Shown in pieces: positions 62,853 through 64,000 of a stretch of DNA of 64,000 bases. How positions within the stretch are numbered: the stretch's first letter is position 1; every line of letters begins with the position of its first letter. This DNA comes from Neisseriaceae bacterium JH1-16 (GTDB lineage: Bacteria > Pseudomonadota > Gammaproteobacteria > Burkholderiales > Chromobacteriaceae), in NCBI GenBank assembly GCA_025989215.1, contig JAPDNP010000004.1:124001-188000 (forward strand), read 5' to 3'. A program made the translations under genes and the position numbers. Under the pieces are notes generated by a model, which was not told the origin of the DNA, ran no database searches, and worked only from the letters and a program-made list of their open reading frames with translations.

Positions 62853-64000
62853 ATGTTCAACCACGTAAAACAGGCCCTCGCCGGTGCGCAGATCCTGTTC
62901 GTCGCCTTCGGCGCGATGGTGCTGGTGCCGCTGTTGACCGGCCTCAACCCGTCGATGGCCTTGCTCGGTGCCGGCATCGGCACCCTGCTGTTCCAACTGG
63001 TCACGCGCCGCCAGGTGCCGATCTTCCTCGGCTCCTCCTTCGCCTTCATCGCGCCGATCATCTACGCCACCCAGACCTGGGGCCTGCCGTCGACCATGTT
63101 CGGTCTGTTCGCCGCCGGCTTCATGTACTTCGTGTTCGCTTCGCTGGTGCGCTGGCGCGGCGTCGAGGCGGTCAACCGCCTGCTGCCGCCGGTGGTGATC
63201 GGCCCGGTGATCATGATCATCGGCCTGTCGGTCGCCGGCGTCGCCTCGAACATGGCAATGGGCCGTGCCGGTGGCCAGCAGGTGATCCCCTATGACACCG
63301 CTCTGCTGCTGGCCGGCGTATCGCTGGCCACCACGGTGATCGTGGCGATCTTCGGCCGCGGCATCTTCCGCCTGGTGCCGATCCTGGCAGGCGTCACCGT
63401 CGGCTATACGCTGGCCGGTTTCCTGGGCGTGGTCGACTTCGCCAAGATCGCCGCTGCACCGTGGTTCGCCATGCCGCACTTCATCACCCCCAAGGTGAAC
63501 TGGGCTGCCGCGCTGTTCATGCTGCCGGTGGCGATCGCTCCGGCGATCGAGCATATCGGCGGCGTGATGGCGATCGGCGGCGTGACCGGCAAGGACTACA
63601 CCCGCACCCCGGGCCTGCACCGCACCCTGGCCGGCGACGGCCTGGGCGTGTGCGTGGCCGGCCTGATCGGCGGCCCGCCGGTGACCACCTACGGCGAGGT
63701 AACCGGCGCGGTGATGATCACCAAGAACTTCAACCCGGTGATCATGACCTGGGCGGCGGTGTTCGCGATCGCGATGGCGTTCTTCGGCAAGTTCAACGCG
63801 CTGTTGCTGTCGATTCCGATGCCGGTAATGGGCGGCATCATGGTGCTGCTGTTCGGTACCATCGCCTCGATCGGTCTGAAGACGCTGGTCGAATCGAAGA
63901 TCGACCTGATGGCACCGCGCAATCTGGTGATCGTGTCGGTGGTGCTCACCAGCGGCATCGGCGCGCTGGAACTGAAGTTCGGCAGCTTCTCGCTGGTCGG
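62853..64000 (+). CDS. uraA: Uracil-xanthine permease (UraA/NCS2 family), C-terminus cut by window edge
   Basis: About 382 residues of a 12-14 helix NCS2 symporter are visible. Signature motifs include LGSSFAFIAP, the substrate-site EHIGGVMAIG and GGPPVTTYGEVTGA. AAGGATAA precedes the ATG. It is the natural uracil importer for upp. Confidence 0.93.
   Translation, partial: MFNHVKQALAGAQILFVAFGAMVLVPLLTGLNPSMALLGAGIGTLLFQLVTRRQVPIFLGSSFAFIAPIIYATQTWGLPSTMFGLFAAGFMYFVFASLVRWRGVEAVNRLLPPVVIGPVIMIIGLSVAGVASNMAMGRAGGQQVIPYDTALLLAGVSLATTVIVAIFGRGIFRLVPILAGVTVGYTLAGFLGVVDFAKIAAAPWFAMPHFITPKVNWAAALFMLPVAIAPAIEHIGGVMAIGGVTGKDYTRTPGLHRTLAGDGLGVCVAGLIGGPPVTTYGEVTGAVMITKNFNPVIMTWAAVFAIAMAFFGKFNALLLSIPMPVMGGIMVLLFGTIASIGLKTLVESKIDLMAPRNLVIVSVVLTSGIGALELKFGSFSLV

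Noticed and set aside
1-64000. tRNA, rRNA, IS element or prophage
   Set aside because: No cloverleaf, transposase, integrase, phage structural gene or flanking target duplication was seen in any spacer.

Overview
The window is 64 kb of GC-rich, densely coding bacterial chromosome with no mobile element, rRNA, tRNA or CRISPR array that I can see. Gene content and order fit a betaproteobacterium of the order Neisseriales, most likely Chromobacteriaceae-like: the ribF-ileS-lspA-ispH operon, fmdB-DUF502-aspS, cysH-cysI-DUF934 divergent from cysB, hda next to purMN, and an RmpM-like OmpA protein. The genus cannot be fixed from sequence alone. Both ends cut a gene: an FtsX-type permease on the left and a UraA-type permease on the right.

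Layout. 1-5 kb: an ABC exporter pair divergent from tesA, a two-domain molbindin and a 2-Cys peroxiredoxin. 5-8 kb: fmdB-DUF502-aspS. 8-11 kb: fabI, then pta-ackA. 11-16.6 kb: ribF-ileS-lspA-ispH. 16.7-21.6 kb: an OmpA-family protein, then assimilatory sulfate reduction (cysH, cysI, DUF934) with cysB. 21.7-26.6 kb: a FabG-like reductase, an ABC-F ATPase and dapA-bamC. 26.7-34.5 kb: a small lipoprotein, the roxA oxygenase, slyD, a PAP2 phosphatase, mgtE-prmC, and rhodanese-aroE-mtgA. 34.8-42.9 kb: nitrogen control, with glnA and glnLG each behind a -24/-12 promoter carrying NtrC-type sites, and with ycaQ, an AbgT transporter and a DUF4124 gene between them. 42.9-50.4 kb: metR/metE, sixA, lrgAB and ubiC-ubiA. 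50.5-54.6 kb: a basic secreted peptide, a Nudix-ThiE fusion, a DUF815 ATPase, a HAD phosphatase and hda. 54.9-64 kb: purMN, a duplicated DUF3108 gene, an RsmB-like methyltransferase, a CLC protein, grxD, upp and uraA.

The strongest unexplained signal is a short word, GTTGGCCGAA (extended AAGGTTGGCCGAA). I count 31 exact 10-mers on the two strands, where base composition predicts well under one. Half lie in the roughly tenth of the window that is non-coding, often as inverted pairs forming terminator-like hairpins downstream of genes. Inside genes the word often forces a TTG leucine codon. This is how DNA uptake sequences behave in Neisseriaceae and Pasteurellaceae, but the word matches no uptake-sequence dialect I know. 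Other notable points are a tandem duplication of a DUF3108 gene whose second copy seems to start with a remnant of the next gene's 5' end, a terminator hairpin in the upp leader, a 0.94-kb repeat-rich island after metE, and a nested dyad upstream of the fabG-like gene.
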